This document shows, piece after piece, positions 25,578 through 33,622 of a stretch of 39,708 bases of DNA; the stretch's first letter is position 1; each line of letters starts with the position of its first letter. The notes beneath the pieces are model-generated. The model made no database searches, had not been told where the DNA came from, and worked only from the letters and a program-made list of their open reading frames with translations. This stretch comes from Gemmata sp. (lineage in GTDB: Bacteria; Planctomycetota; Planctomycetia; Gemmatales; Gemmataceae). The translations under genes were made by a program, and so were the position numbers. The stretch covers positions 1 through 39,708 of the forward strand of contig JANWYJ010000095.1 in the NCBI GenBank assembly GCA_025055115.1, given 5' to 3'.

Positions 25578-25763
25578 GTGGTTATCGTCCGTCGCCCGAC
25601 CGCCATGAAATCGGCCTTAAAAAGCGCAGCCAGCTCCTCATCGGTTATGAGTGGTTATCGTCCGTCGCCCCACAGCCGTGGTATCGGCCTTCATCTGGTG
25701 ATGCTTCTTCTCCTTCGGCATCAGGTGGTTATCGTCCGTCGCCCCACAGCCGTGGTATCGGCC
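25578..25763. repeat. CRISPR-like repeat: three 39-41-bp copies, 73- and 74-bp periods
   Basis: Copies at 25578-25618, 25651-25691 and 25725-25763 begin gtggttatcgtccgtcgccc. The second and third are identical over 39 bp; the first is degenerate in its right half. Unique spacers are 32 and 33 bp. The repeat contains the small inverted repeat ccacagccgtgg. No cas gene is nearby and no other array shares this repeat. Confidence 0.9.
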
Positions 25764-25892
25764 ACTCCGATGCTTGGCCTTGGTGTTCGTCGCTGGAAAC
25801 AGTGGCACTGGTTACTAATCATGACTGCGAGGGCCGGTGCAACAACCGGCTCGCTTGTGTCTGAACCCTTTCCACTTCAGGAGATGTCACCG

Positions 25893-26480
25893 ATGCCGGC
25901 TCAAGTGCAAAAAGAAGCCCCCGATTTCACCGCAGCCGCGGTGATCAATCGCACCATCGTCAACGATTACAAACTGTCCAGCAACCGCGGCAAATACGTC
26001 GTTCTGTTCTTCTATCCGCTCGACTTCACGTTCGTCTGCCCCACCGAAATCATTGCTTTCAGCGACCGGATTGCTGAATTCGAAAAACGGAACTGCCAGG
26101 TGATCGGCGTTTCGGTCGATAGTCAATATTCGCACCTGGCGTGGATCAACACGCCGCGCAAAGAAGGCGGCCTGGGCGAGCTGAAATACCCACTGGTAGC
26201 CGACCTCACTAAGAAAATCAGCGCCGATTACGGGGTACTGCTCGACTCGGGCGTTTCCCTGCGTGGCCTGTTCGTGATCGATAAAGAAGGCATAATCCGG
26301 GCCATCACGATTCACGATCTGCCCTTGGGCCGCAGCGTGGATGAAACCCTACGCGTTCTGGATGCTCTGCAACATTACGAAAAACATGGCGAGGTGTGCC
26401 CGGCCAACTGGAAGCCCGGCGAAGCCTCGATCGACACCAAAAACGCCAAAGCCTACTTCGAGAAAGTGGCCGCGAAGTAA
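25893..26480 (+). CDS. typical 2-Cys peroxiredoxin (AhpC/Prx1 type)
   Basis: This encodes 195 residues from ATG at 25893, with AGGAG 9 nt upstream; the frame stays open far upstream through repeat DNA, which I do not count. The peroxidatic cysteine is C49 in DFTFVCPTE and the resolving cysteine is C169 in GEVCPANW, both intact. [18 protein letters not shown] and the C-terminal helix ending EKVAAK fit the Prx1 subgroup, with normal length. It reduces hydrogen peroxide and organic hydroperoxides in the cytoplasm, using thioredoxin or a similar donor. No reductase gene is adjacent. Regulation is not evident. Confidence 0.95.
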   Translation: MPAQVQKEAPDFTAAAVINRTIVNDYKLSSNRGKYVVLFFYPLDFTFVCPTEIIAFSDRIAEFEKRNCQVIGVSVDSQYSHLAWINTPRKEGGLGELKYPLVADLTKKISADYGVLLDSGVSLRGLFVIDKEGIIRAITIHDLPLGRSVDETLRVLDALQHYEKHGEVCPANWKPGEASIDTKNAKAYFEKVAAK

Positions 26481-26546
26481 ACGCGTCTCCCGTGGGCTTC
26501 CGCGATGCCCAACGGCCAGGGGCTGCCGCGTTGCAGACGCCTGCGC

Positions 26547-26648
26547 CAGCCCCTGGCCGGCGCAGGGCCACGATGCCGACCCACCCATCAGCGCAGACTG
26601 GGCTTGCGCGGATAGCCGCCACAGCCCCTGGCTGGCGCAGGGCCACGA
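26547..26648. repeat. 27-bp direct repeat pair, 75-bp period
   Basis: Copies at 26547-26573 and 26622-26648 (cagcccctggcYggcgcagg, then gccacga) differ at one base. An inverted partial copy (ggccaggggctg) lies just upstream at about 26514. They sit between the convergent peroxiredoxin and NAD-fusion genes. Confidence 0.9.
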
Positions 26649-26687
26649 GTTCTGGGTCATTGCCCCCCGGTTTTCAGTGCGAGCGCT

Positions 26688-28922
26688 TCAAGTGCGAGCG
26701 TTTTCGACTTCCACGGGGGGAAACATCGACTGCAGCAATCGGCACGACAAATCAAACTGCGGTGTGAAGCCCAATTCGATCGCAGCAATCGAGCTGACGC
26801 GTACCTCCATCGACCGTACCGGGCCACTGGGGTGGCCATCGACAAACCCCCGGATCGGCCGCTTGCCGTTGTGATCGAGGCTGCTGATCGCCACCACCGC
26901 CGATTCGGGCAAGGTCACAGGCCGCCAGAAGCGCGGCAGAAAGACATTCGAACCGGCCAGCGTCAGCACCGGAGCCGTCAGAGGAACGGGTGTTGCTCCC
27001 ATCGCACGCGCATACGCACTGGAACCCGACGGTGTGGCGACTAGCAAACCATCGCCGACAATCCGTGGCACCTGTTCCCGACCATCCACACTCAAACGCA
27101 ACCACGCCGCTTGCCCGCTATCTCGTTCCACCCACGCATCAGCACACGCCAACGACCGCAACGACTTGCCATCGGGGAGTTCGCTATCCACCCGGAGCAT
27201 GGGCATGCGATACAGCACCAATTCGGTGCCGTCGAGTTCGTCGGGTAACCATTCATTCATGAGAAAGCCCAGTGTGCCGGCGTTCAGACCAATGAACGGC
27301 AAACGCAACCGCCAATGGGTGCGAATGGCATTGAGCATCGTGCCATCGCCGCCCAGAACGAGAATATGCGTGGGGTCGGCAGCTTCGTAACGGCGGAAAT
27401 GTTCGGCCAAGAGCCGGGCTTTGTCGTTGCGCTCGTCAAAAACGATGTGGAAGCGCGGATTGCGCAGGCGAACGCGGGTTTCCCGGGGTGAGGGCTTTCC
27501 TGAGAACAACCCGTACCGCTGAATATACGTTTCGACCGCTTCGGGTACGTCGGGATAGGCCCGGCCCCCTTGGAAGACCCGCAAGCGAATATCGCATGTG
27601 GGAATGTGGCCATCCACGGCCAGCAATTGGCACTGTTGGGGTAAATCCGCCGCCGACGGAACACGCTCGCTGGGGTGCAGCACCACAAAGCGGGAAGCCA
27701 TCCACATATCACCCCCGCATTCCCACTTGGTGTGAATGGTGGAAGCGCCGCGGCAGCCGCCGTCAATGAATTCATGTGAAACGACATGCCACACTTCGCC
27801 GTGGTGGGCCAGCAGATCGTCGAAGACCACCGGGGGCGTGAACACGCCATCGTCGAGATCGGTCAGATCCACCGTAACCCCCGGAATATCACGAAAAGCC
27901 AGATCGGCCATCACCGCCCGGTGAATGGGGGCTGCATGTTCCACTTCGTCGTGATCTGGACGAGGGCCGACTGGCCGAACAATCACCTCATCGAAACCTC
28001 GCTCGCGAAGGGCCTGCACTACGCGGCGGTGGAAGGTTGTGGGTGGGTCGAAACTCCCTGTGAAGATGGCGACTTTGCGCCGTTTGAGGGGCACGATTTG
28101 TTCACGCCAGTGGGGCCGTGCGGCGGTATGGGCCAGGATCACTGCGGCTGCGTCGAGTTGTTGCAAGCTCAGCAGAGCCGCCAGACCATCTCCAACCGGG
28201 TAAGGGCCATCGCCGAGGGTCTCCACGGCCAGCACCTGGGCCTGTGTGCCCGGTTGAAGTGCTTCCGCGATTCGCACCGCGGCCTGGGCGAATGGACCGC
28301 AGACCAGCACCGTCAGCTTCCGCGATACCGCATGGGCGACGAAGCCGGCGGCGGCAGCCAGGTCGGCCGTACCGTGTTCAGCCCAGCGGTCGATCGACCA
28401 GTTATCGCAGGAGAGGTCGGTGGGCAGCCTCTCGTGAAGCTGCTGGGCCACTCGGATCGCGTTGGCCCCAAGGCCATCAACGGTCACTAGCTGCAAGCGT
28501 TCTTGCACGGCCCGCTCGGCTTCGTCCTGGCCGATGCGGTAGGCTTCCGCAAAGGTCTTCTCGGGCCGAAGATCGGCTCGGGAGGAGGTGCGGCGGCAGC
28601 GGTAGTGGGCTGTTTCCCGTAGCGGATCGCACAGTGAACCCACATCCACCACCAGCCAGTCGGTCTGGGTCGCCTTCGCCAGAACCGCGGTCGCAGAGCG
28701 GCCCGTGACCATTTCGTGAATCAGCGGTTCCAAAAGGCTGTCTTCGCCCGGCTCGTGATTGGCCGCGAAAAGAACCAATCGACGCGGACGGACGACCGGT
28801 GTGAGCGTGTTCTGGACTTCGCAGAGCCGGACCGCCAGCGGATCGAGCGCGCCGAGTCCCGACGAAGGCCCCGCGAGCGCATCCAGACGCCGGCGAATGT
28901 CGGCTGATGAAATCGAGCGCAT
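26688..28922 (-). CDS. three-domain NAD metabolism fusion: CobT-like, NadD-like nucleotidyltransferase, NAD kinase
   Basis: This encodes 744 residues in one uninterrupted frame from ATG at 28922 (GGGTGG upstream). Residues about 1-275 resemble CobT: LDALAGPSSGLGALDPLAVRL, VVDVG (91-95), GTADLAAAAGFVAHAV (184-199) and VLVCGPFAQAA follow the CobT order, but the catalytic GEGTGA region appears as GDGLAA (244-249). Residues about 283-475 are a NadD-like adenylyltransferase: GSFDPPTTFH (289-298) with the T/H-x-x-H ATP motif, and PTCDIR (441-446) as the late ST-x-IR-type motif. Residues about 485-735 are NAD kinase: GGDGTMLNAI (524-533), GLNAGTLGFL (545-554) and DGLLVATPSGSSAY (624-637). Nicotinate mononucleotide links the first two domains; NadK makes NADP. 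The NadK domain is the surest call; the CobT-like assignment is from recalled motifs. Confidence 0.85.
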   Translation of the reverse strand: MRSISSADIRRRLDALAGPSSGLGALDPLAVRLCEVQNTLTPVVRPRRLVLFAANHEPGEDSLLEPLIHEMVTGRSATAVLAKATQTDWLVVDVGSLCDPLRETAHYRCRRTSSRADLRPEKTFAEAYRIGQDEAERAVQERLQLVTVDGLGANAIRVAQQLHERLPTDLSCDNWSIDRWAEHGTADLAAAAGFVAHAVSRKLTVLVCGPFAQAAVRIAEALQPGTQAQVLAVETLGDGPYPVGDGLAALLSLQQLDAAAVILAHTAARPHWREQIVPLKRRKVAIFTGSFDPPTTFHRRVVQALRERGFDEVIVRPVGPRPDHDEVEHAAPIHRAVMADLAFRDIPGVTVDLTDLDDGVFTPPVVFDDLLAHHGEVWHVVSHEFIDGGCRGASTIHTKWECGGDMWMASRFVVLHPSERVPSAADLPQQCQLLAVDGHIPTCDIRLRVFQGGRAYPDVPEAVETYIQRYGLFSGKPSPRETRVRLRNPRFHIVFDERNDKARLLAEHFRRYEAADPTHILVLGGDGTMLNAIRTHWRLRLPFIGLNAGTLGFLMNEWLPDELDGTELVLYRMPMLRVDSELPDGKSLRSLACADAWVERDSGQAAWLRLSVDGREQVPRIVGDGLLVATPSGSSAYARAMGATPVPLTAPVLTLAGSNVFLPRFWRPVTLPESAVVAISSLDHNGKRPIRGFVDGHPSGPVRSMEVRVSSIAAIELGFTPQFDLSCRLLQSMFPPVEVENART

Positions 28923-29040
28923 GCGCCCACCCTACAGAACGACCACACGTTCGCTGTGCCCATTGTAGCGGGTGGGGAACCACAACCATACGCCCCGCGT
29001 ATGACAGGCACCATCCACGAATGGGAGCCGCTCGCCCCCG

Positions 29041-29145
29041 GTGGTGCGAACAGGCAGAACCTGTCATGCCGCTGGGCAAGTTGTCGGGCAATGCTGTTCA
29101 TTTCGCTGTCGCTGTGGTGTGAACAGGCAGAACCTGTCACGCCGC
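29041..29145. repeat. 33-bp direct repeat pair, 72-bp period, with internal hairpin
   Basis: Copies at 29041-29073 and 29113-29145 differ at two bases. Each contains acaggcagaacctgt, a 5-bp stem around cagaa. They lie in the gap 28923-29186 downstream of the sulfotransferase gene and upstream of the NAD-fusion gene (both minus strand). Confidence 0.92.
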
Positions 29146-29186
29146 TAAAGACAAGCATTCCGGGACAACGCAGCCCCGCGGACAAG

Positions 29187-30185
29187 TTAGGGATTCAGAA
29201 GGCCCAATTGGACGGCCACTCGGTGAACCAGTTTCCAACGCCGTTGCGTGTTGGTCGTGCGGCGTGACCGCTCAAGATCCCGTTCGAGCCGCTGAATGAT
29301 GGCCAGACGTTCATCACAGCTCCGCGTCAGCTCCGCGATCACAGCGAGACGCTGGGTACAAGCCGCATCAAGGCGCTGAATTTCCGCCAATCGCTGATCG
29401 GCAATGCGTTGCAATTGCTGATGACGATGCACCAGTTGCCGTGTGAATTGCAGCATCCGTTCTTCATCACAACCGACTGGATAGGCGTTGGCGTCCACAT
29501 CGGCTGGGGTCGCATACCCCAACTGGATCAACAGTGCGCCATGCAGGGTATAAAACTGCCGCAGGCGGACCTCTGTCCAGAATTCATCCGGCTGCCAGGT
29601 GGGCCGACCGTGTCCGTAAAAGGTGGGCGTTAGCTTCCGGAGCTGGGCTTGCGGATTGACCCAGGGATGGACCGGTCCCGAGTAGCCGAGGAACTCTTGC
29701 AGTTGCCGCAGCAGGTTCGCATTGGCGTTGAGCAGCTCTTCAAAGCGAACGACGAATGTCGGTCCCCGGGACGCAGCGCACCACGCATGGTAATGACTGG
29801 ACCAATCCCCATACGGATGGTCGCCGAGTAAGAGCGATTCAAACGTTGATTCGCCCGGGTGGAATGTGTCCTGAAACTTCACGAAGCTCTGCAGGGCCAA
29901 GCGGCCATCGCGCACAACGTAAATGGCTTTGTTGTTATCCCGTGGTAATTGATGGGACTTGATCAGCACCAGATCGGCACTTGTGTGTGCCTGCTGGTAG
30001 AACTCCTCGGGGTTGCCATTGACGAAGTAACTGCCGTAGTAGTCCTCACGCGCCGCATCGTGGTTGCGCAGATGCTCGGGAACCGGTTCGAGTCCTTCAC
30101 ATGAGTTAAGGTTGAAGCAGCATTTCAACACTTGTCGCAACAGCGTATTACCCGAGCGCGGATAAGAAGCCAGCCAGACGATCAT
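29187..30185 (-). CDS. sulfotransferase-domain protein with C-terminal coiled-coil repeats
   Basis: This encodes 332 residues from ATG at 30185, with AAGGAG 5 nt upstream. The PAPS-binding 5-prime phosphosulfate loop is SYPRSGNT (7-14) and the 3-prime phosphate motif is YVVRDGR (89-95); EEFYQQAH and FVVRFEELL follow sulfotransferase order. The enzyme would transfer sulfate from PAPS to a carbohydrate, lipid or protein hydroxyl. After the domain, residues 264-305 are three 14-residue repeats of the form QRLAxIxxLxxxCx, a short coiled coil, and then a basic end. Substrate unknown. It stands alone between repeat-rich gaps. Confidence 0.88.
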   Translation of the reverse strand: MIVWLASYPRSGNTLLRQVLKCCFNLNSCEGLEPVPEHLRNHDAAREDYYGSYFVNGNPEEFYQQAHTSADLVLIKSHQLPRDNNKAIYVVRDGRLALQSFVKFQDTFHPGESTFESLLLGDHPYGDWSSHYHAWCAASRGPTFVVRFEELLNANANLLRQLQEFLGYSGPVHPWVNPQAQLRKLTPTFYGHGRPTWQPDEFWTEVRLRQFYTLHGALLIQLGYATPADVDANAYPVGCDEERMLQFTRQLVHRHQQLQRIADQRLAEIQRLDAACTQRLAVIAELTRSCDERLAIIQRLERDLERSRRTTNTQRRWKLVHRVAVQLGLLNP

Positions 30186-30369
30186 ATCTGCTCCTTCACC
30201 AGAGGCTTGTTAGTTGTTGTTTCGGTGAAAATTCCGATTGAATTGATGAGAGTGACACGGAGAAAAAAACACGCCGCACCAGCTTGGCAATCTGTAGCGG
30301 CACCGTGAAATCCGTGTTCAAAATCCGATCAATGCAGCGCGGCGATTCACTCGCTTCACCACCTTCAGC

Positions 30370-30401
30370 AGAAATGATGAAAATCAGAAATGATGAAAAT
30401 C
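30370..30401. repeat. 16-bp perfect tandem duplication
   Basis: agaaatgatgaaaatc occurs at 30370-30385 and 30386-30401. The 600-bp gap 30186-30785 contains two opposing open frames (around 30400-30760), but their translations look random and they lie over repeats, so I call no gene. Confidence 0.9.
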
Positions 30402-30424
30402 TTCTCGTCACTGTGGCTGAGGGG

Positions 30425-30530
30425 AGTTCCTAGTCATCTTCCGAGTACCGCTTGCAAACGGAATTACCGCCAGCTCTTTGTGAAGCAACGGCACCGAGTT
30501 GCTGGCCATCATCCGAGGACCGCCCACGAA
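30425..30530. repeat. degenerate 34-bp direct repeat pair, 72-bp period
   Basis: Copies at about 30425-30458 and 30497-30530 share agtt, catc, tccgag, accgc and aacgg in register, with roughly three quarters identity. I found this one after noticing the 72-74-bp spacing elsewhere, so it is less independent evidence. Confidence 0.6.
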
Positions 30531-30662
30531 CGGCCCCCAAGAACTCACTTCCAAAGGCGCGGAAAAGCTCCCGGATTTCGACCTTGTCGCCATGCACTTC
30601 GCCGTATACTGAGGAATTCTGGTTTCTGCGTCGCAGCGCACAGGTCCGCCCGAGTGGGGACT

Positions 30663-30771
30663 GTGCGCCAGAAGACTGTGAGCCACAATGAGCTGCAACG
30701 ACATGGGCTGTTGGTATTGACGCTGTCCATCTTCAGTGCGCCAGAAGACTGTGAGCCACAATGAGCTGCAA
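30663..30771. repeat. 36-bp perfect direct repeat pair with 37-bp spacer, 73-bp period
   Basis: The copies at 30663-30698 and 30736-30771 are identical (core gactgtgagccacaatgagc). The 37-bp spacer is unique. The second copy ends 14 bp before the ATG of the DUF1559 gene, so the repeat occupies its leader. Confidence 0.95.
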
Positions 30772-30785
30772 GGCGAGAGTTGGCG

Positions 30786-31703
30786 ATGGCCGCGAATCGG
30801 GGTTATAGTCTGATCGAATTGTTGGTTGTGATCGCACTGATCGCCCTTCTGCTGGGGTTGTTATTGCCCGCGGTGCAAAAGGTCCGGGAAGCGGCCGCGC
30901 GAACCCGTTGTGCGAATCATTTACGGCAATTGGGTCTTGGTTTACATAATTTTGTAACCGCCACAGGCTATTTGCCTTCCAGCGGGCAGGGGACGAACTA
31001 CACCACCGATCCACCTTCGGTGATGTTCGATCTCCATTCCACCTTCACACAGTTGCTGCCGTATCTCGAACAAGAAGCCGTCTATCGCCAGTTAGACTTG
31101 ACTAAAGCCTACAACGCCACGCCAGCGAACCGTGTTGCTGCTCAAACAGTCATTCCCATCTTGATCTGCCCGAGTAATCCACTGCGGCCCCAGCCGCGCG
31201 ACTCGGCGGGTTATGGCTGCACCGATTTCGCCCCGGTGTATTATGTGGACATCGACCCTATCACCGGCGAGCGGAACCAATTCACCCGCATGGATGGCGG
31301 GTTGATCGTCAGCCGCTCGCCGCTATTAGCCATCACCGACGGGGCGAGCAACACCATCGCCCTTGCTGAAGACGTGGGCCGCAATGAAACCATGACCATG
31401 ATCTATCCCGATCCGTTGGGAGGTTTGCGCCAAGTGCATCGTTGGGCTGAGCCAGACTGTGCCATCGGCATCTCGAAGGGTATTAATAACAATTTCCATC
31501 CCTGGGGCGGCCCCCCCTCGTGCCCGTGGACAACCAACAACTGCGGGCCGAACGAAGAAATCTTCAGTTTTCACCCAGGGGGGGCCTATGTCGTCTTCTG
31601 CGATGGGCATATCGCCTTTCTCCGCCAGTCGATGGACCCGCGAACCCTGCGGAAGCTGGTCACGCGCAGCGGGGGAGAAGTGATCTCCGCAACGGAATAC
31701 TGA
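30786..31703 (+). CDS. DUF1559 protein with prepilin-type N-terminus and H-x9-DG tail
   Basis: This encodes 305 residues from ATG at 30786 (a TTG at 30780 is also in frame). The N-terminus GYSLIELLVVIALIALLLGLLLPAV is a prepilin methylation motif and hydrophobic helix, split here for length: cleavage is expected after G6. DUF1559-typical RCANHLRQLGLGLHNF follows. The prepilin-associated H-x9-DG signature has His263 and Asp-Gly at 273-274. These proteins form very large families in planctomycetes and are thought to be pseudopilin-like surface or secretion components; the exact role is unknown. Its stop codon lies in the first copy of a 31-bp repeat. Confidence 0.93.
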   Translation: MAANRGYSLIELLVVIALIALLLGLLLPAVQKVREAAARTRCANHLRQLGLGLHNFVTATGYLPSSGQGTNYTTDPPSVMFDLHSTFTQLLPYLEQEAVYRQLDLTKAYNATPANRVAAQTVIPILICPSNPLRPQPRDSAGYGCTDFAPVYYVDIDPITGERNQFTRMDGGLIVSRSPLLAITDGASNTIALAEDVGRNETMTMIYPDPLGGLRQVHRWAEPDCAIGISKGINNNFHPWGGPPSCPWTTNNCGPNEEIFSFHPGGAYVVFCDGHIAFLRQSMDPRTLRKLVTRSGGEVISATEY

Positions 31704-31784
31704 GTTTCATTCACTAACGACCCCGAAAATTACCGGCTACACCCTAGCAAAGGGATATCCGCAACGGAATACTGAGTTTCATTC
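31682..31784. repeat. 31-bp direct repeat pair, 72-bp period, overlapping a stop codon
   Basis: Copies at 31682-31712 and 31754-31784 differ at one base (core ccgcaacggaatactgag). The first includes the final codons and TGA (31701-31703) of the DUF1559 gene, so the second looks like a downstream echo of the gene end. Confidence 0.95.
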
Positions 31785-31893
31785 CCCGACACTCTGATCC
31801 GGCAGCATGGCTACCGGCGATCAGCACGATACGCGCCCGGCAGTACGGCACAACACCACAGCTCGGGGTTCAGGAAGCGTCTTGACCTCCCGG

Positions 31894-32001
31894 GATGGCG
31901 AACGCGCCGCGCTCTCAGGAGGTTTGTCGTTCGACTACGCCGAGCCAGCGCAGCACTGGGCTCCGGATAGCGGACGCGCCGCGTTCCCAGAAAGTGTGCC
32001 G
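31894..32001. repeat. degenerate 36-bp direct repeat pair, 72-bp period
   Basis: Copies at 31894-31929 and 31966-32001 share gat, gcg, acgcgccgcg and a later cag in register, about 75% identity. They lie in the 721-bp gap 31704-32424, which has no convincing gene. Confidence 0.7.
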
Positions 32002-32160
32002 TGCCGCGAAATCGTCATTTCCGGTCGCACCAGTCGCTAGGAGGTGGTTCTCGTGGACTACGCGGATGCCTCTCGGGAGGATCGTGGGCCTCAGGCCGAC
32101 CGGCGGATGATGACAATTGCGACCTGTGCCGGGCATCCCGCCCGCCGCGCGGGCCGCCGT

Positions 32161-32270
32161 GTTGCAGAACCTCATCGGGCACTCACGATGAGCTGGGATG
32201 CACGAAACGTTCTCATCCCACCGTATTCGAAGGTGTTGAAGAACCTCATCGGGTATCCATGATGAGCTGG
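32161..32270. repeat. 36-bp direct repeat pair, 74-bp period, with internal hairpin
   Basis: Copies at 32161-32196 and 32235-32270 share gaacctcatcggg and gatgagctgg. Both contain the inverted repeat ctcatc/gatgag around a 10-nt loop, and the loop bases are the variable ones, consistent with stem conservation. Spacer 38 bp. Confidence 0.9.
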
Positions 32271-32313
32271 CTCCAACACTCCACCGCGAACCGGTGAATC
32301 GTTCTACAATGGT

Positions 32314-32424
32314 GCCACGGGACCCCCCAACGCGGGAAGCATACGAAGCTGCCACGGGACCCCCCAACTCGGGAAGCATACGAAGCTGCCACAGGAACAA
32401 GCCCCCAACTCAGGAAACATACGG
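32314..32424. repeat. 37-bp tandem array of three units ending at the ADH start codon
   Basis: Units at 32314-32350, 32351-32387 and 32388-32424 share gccacRggaMc, cccccaac and catacg. The third, most diverged, ends immediately before the ATG at 32425 and contains the ribosome binding site caggaaa; the first two carry cgggaagcatacg at the same place. Confidence 0.92.
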
Positions 32425-33453
32425 ATGAAAGCGATTCAACTGGAACAACCGCAGATATTGCGATTGATCGACATTCCCGAACCGCCGGCCCCAGGACCCG
32501 GTGAAGCCGTGGTCCGCGTGATGCGGGTGGGCATTTGCGGTACCGATTACAGCGGCTATTTGGGCAAGATGCCCTTCTTCAGCTATCCGCGGATACCCGG
32601 ACATGAATTGGGGGTGGAAGTGGTCGCGGTCGGCCCGGGCGTCCGCCACATCCAACCTGGCGACCGGGCGGCCGTCGAACCCTACATCAATTGCCAAACA
32701 TGCTATTCCTGCCTGCGCGGGCACACCAACTGCTGCGAAAATCATCAAACGCTGGGTGTCCACTGCGACGGCGGCCTGCGTCGACTGTTCACGGTGCCGG
32801 CGCGGAAACTGCATGTTTCCACGCAACTGACCTTCGAACAGCTCGCGTTGGTGGAAACCTTGGGTATCGGTTTGCATGCCATCAACCGCGCTAACCCCCG
32901 GGCCGATGAGACTGTGCTGGTGATCGGCGCCGGCCCGATCGGCCTGGCCGTCGTCGAATTCGCCAAACTGACGGGAGCCCGCGTTATCGTGATGGATTTG
33001 CTGGAATCGCGCTTGCGCTTCGTGCGCGAAAAAATGGGGGTTGCAGAAACGATTCAGAGTACCGGGGTACTGAATCAGGATGTTGAGCGCTTCACAGAAC
33101 TGACCGAAGGCCGGTTGGGGAATGTCGTTGTCGATGCCACCGGCAGCGCCAAATGCATGAGTAGTGCGTACCACTTCGTTGGCTTTGCGGGGCGCCTGGT
33201 TTGGGTCGGGATTACCTCCGATGAATTGCAGTTCACCCAACCCCTGATGCACCGCCGAGAGATGACGTTTCTGGCTAGCCGCAATGCCCTGGCCCACGAA
33301 TTCACCCGGATTATCCGACTGATCGAACGGGGCACGCTCGACACGCGGCCGTGGATCACACATCGCGCGCCACTGGAAGCGATGATCGGGGAATTCCCCC
33401 AATGGCTGAAGCCCGAAACGGGCGTGGTGAAAGCGATGGTCGAGCTGGACTGA
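32425..33453 (+). CDS. zinc-dependent medium-chain alcohol/polyol dehydrogenase
   Basis: This encodes 342 residues. Catalytic zinc ligands C38 (GICGTD), H60 and E61 (GHE) and the structural zinc cysteines C90, C93, C96 and C104 are present. The Rossmann loop GAGPIG (168-173) and the acidic MDLLESRL segment after it suggest NAD preference. Length and the CGTD-GHE pattern match the threonine, sorbitol, galactitol and L-galactonate dehydrogenase branch; the substrate is not clear. The ribosome binding site AGGAA lies in the last unit of a 37-bp array, and the last codons and stop lie in the first unit of an 18-bp array, so repeats flank the gene exactly on both sides. Confidence 0.9.
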   Translation: MKAIQLEQPQILRLIDIPEPPAPGPGEAVVRVMRVGICGTDYSGYLGKMPFFSYPRIPGHELGVEVVAVGPGVRHIQPGDRAAVEPYINCQTCYSCLRGHTNCCENHQTLGVHCDGGLRRLFTVPARKLHVSTQLTFEQLALVETLGIGLHAINRANPRADETVLVIGAGPIGLAVVEFAKLTGARVIVMDLLESRLRFVREKMGVAETIQSTGVLNQDVERFTELTEGRLGNVVVDATGSAKCMSSAYHFVGFAGRLVWVGITSDELQFTQPLMHRREMTFLASRNALAHEFTRIIRLIERGTLDTRPWITHRAPLEAMIGEFPQWLKPETGVVKAMVELD

Positions 33454-33513
33454 ACGATCGAGCGGGGCTGAGCGGACGAGCGGGGCTGAGCGATCGAGGA
33501 TGGGAGGCAGATC
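33442..33513. repeat. 18-bp tandem array beginning in the ADH stop region
   Basis: Four units (33442, 33460, 33478, 33496) follow the pattern gagcKgggctgaRcgRWc; the first includes the final Glu-Leu-Asp codons and TGA stop of the dehydrogenase gene, and the fourth is weakly conserved. Confidence 0.88.
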
Positions 33514-33622
33514 GGGCCTTTGTAACACAGTCAGCCGAGGAAGCAACTGCACCCAGTGGGGCGGAGCGGTTGAGGATGGGAGGAAAGGCCGTCGGTCGCG
33601 CGGATGTCTCATTTTGGCGAAA

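Noticed and set aside
25296-25892. Long N-terminal extension of the peroxiredoxin from 25296
   Set aside because: The frame is open through the repeats, but the protein start is clear at 25893, with AGGAG and the normal family length.
30390-30764. Opposing open frames of 124 and 117 codons before the DUF1559 gene
   Set aside because: They overlap each other antisense, cover repeat DNA, lack ribosome binding sites and have low-complexity Arg/His/Pro composition.
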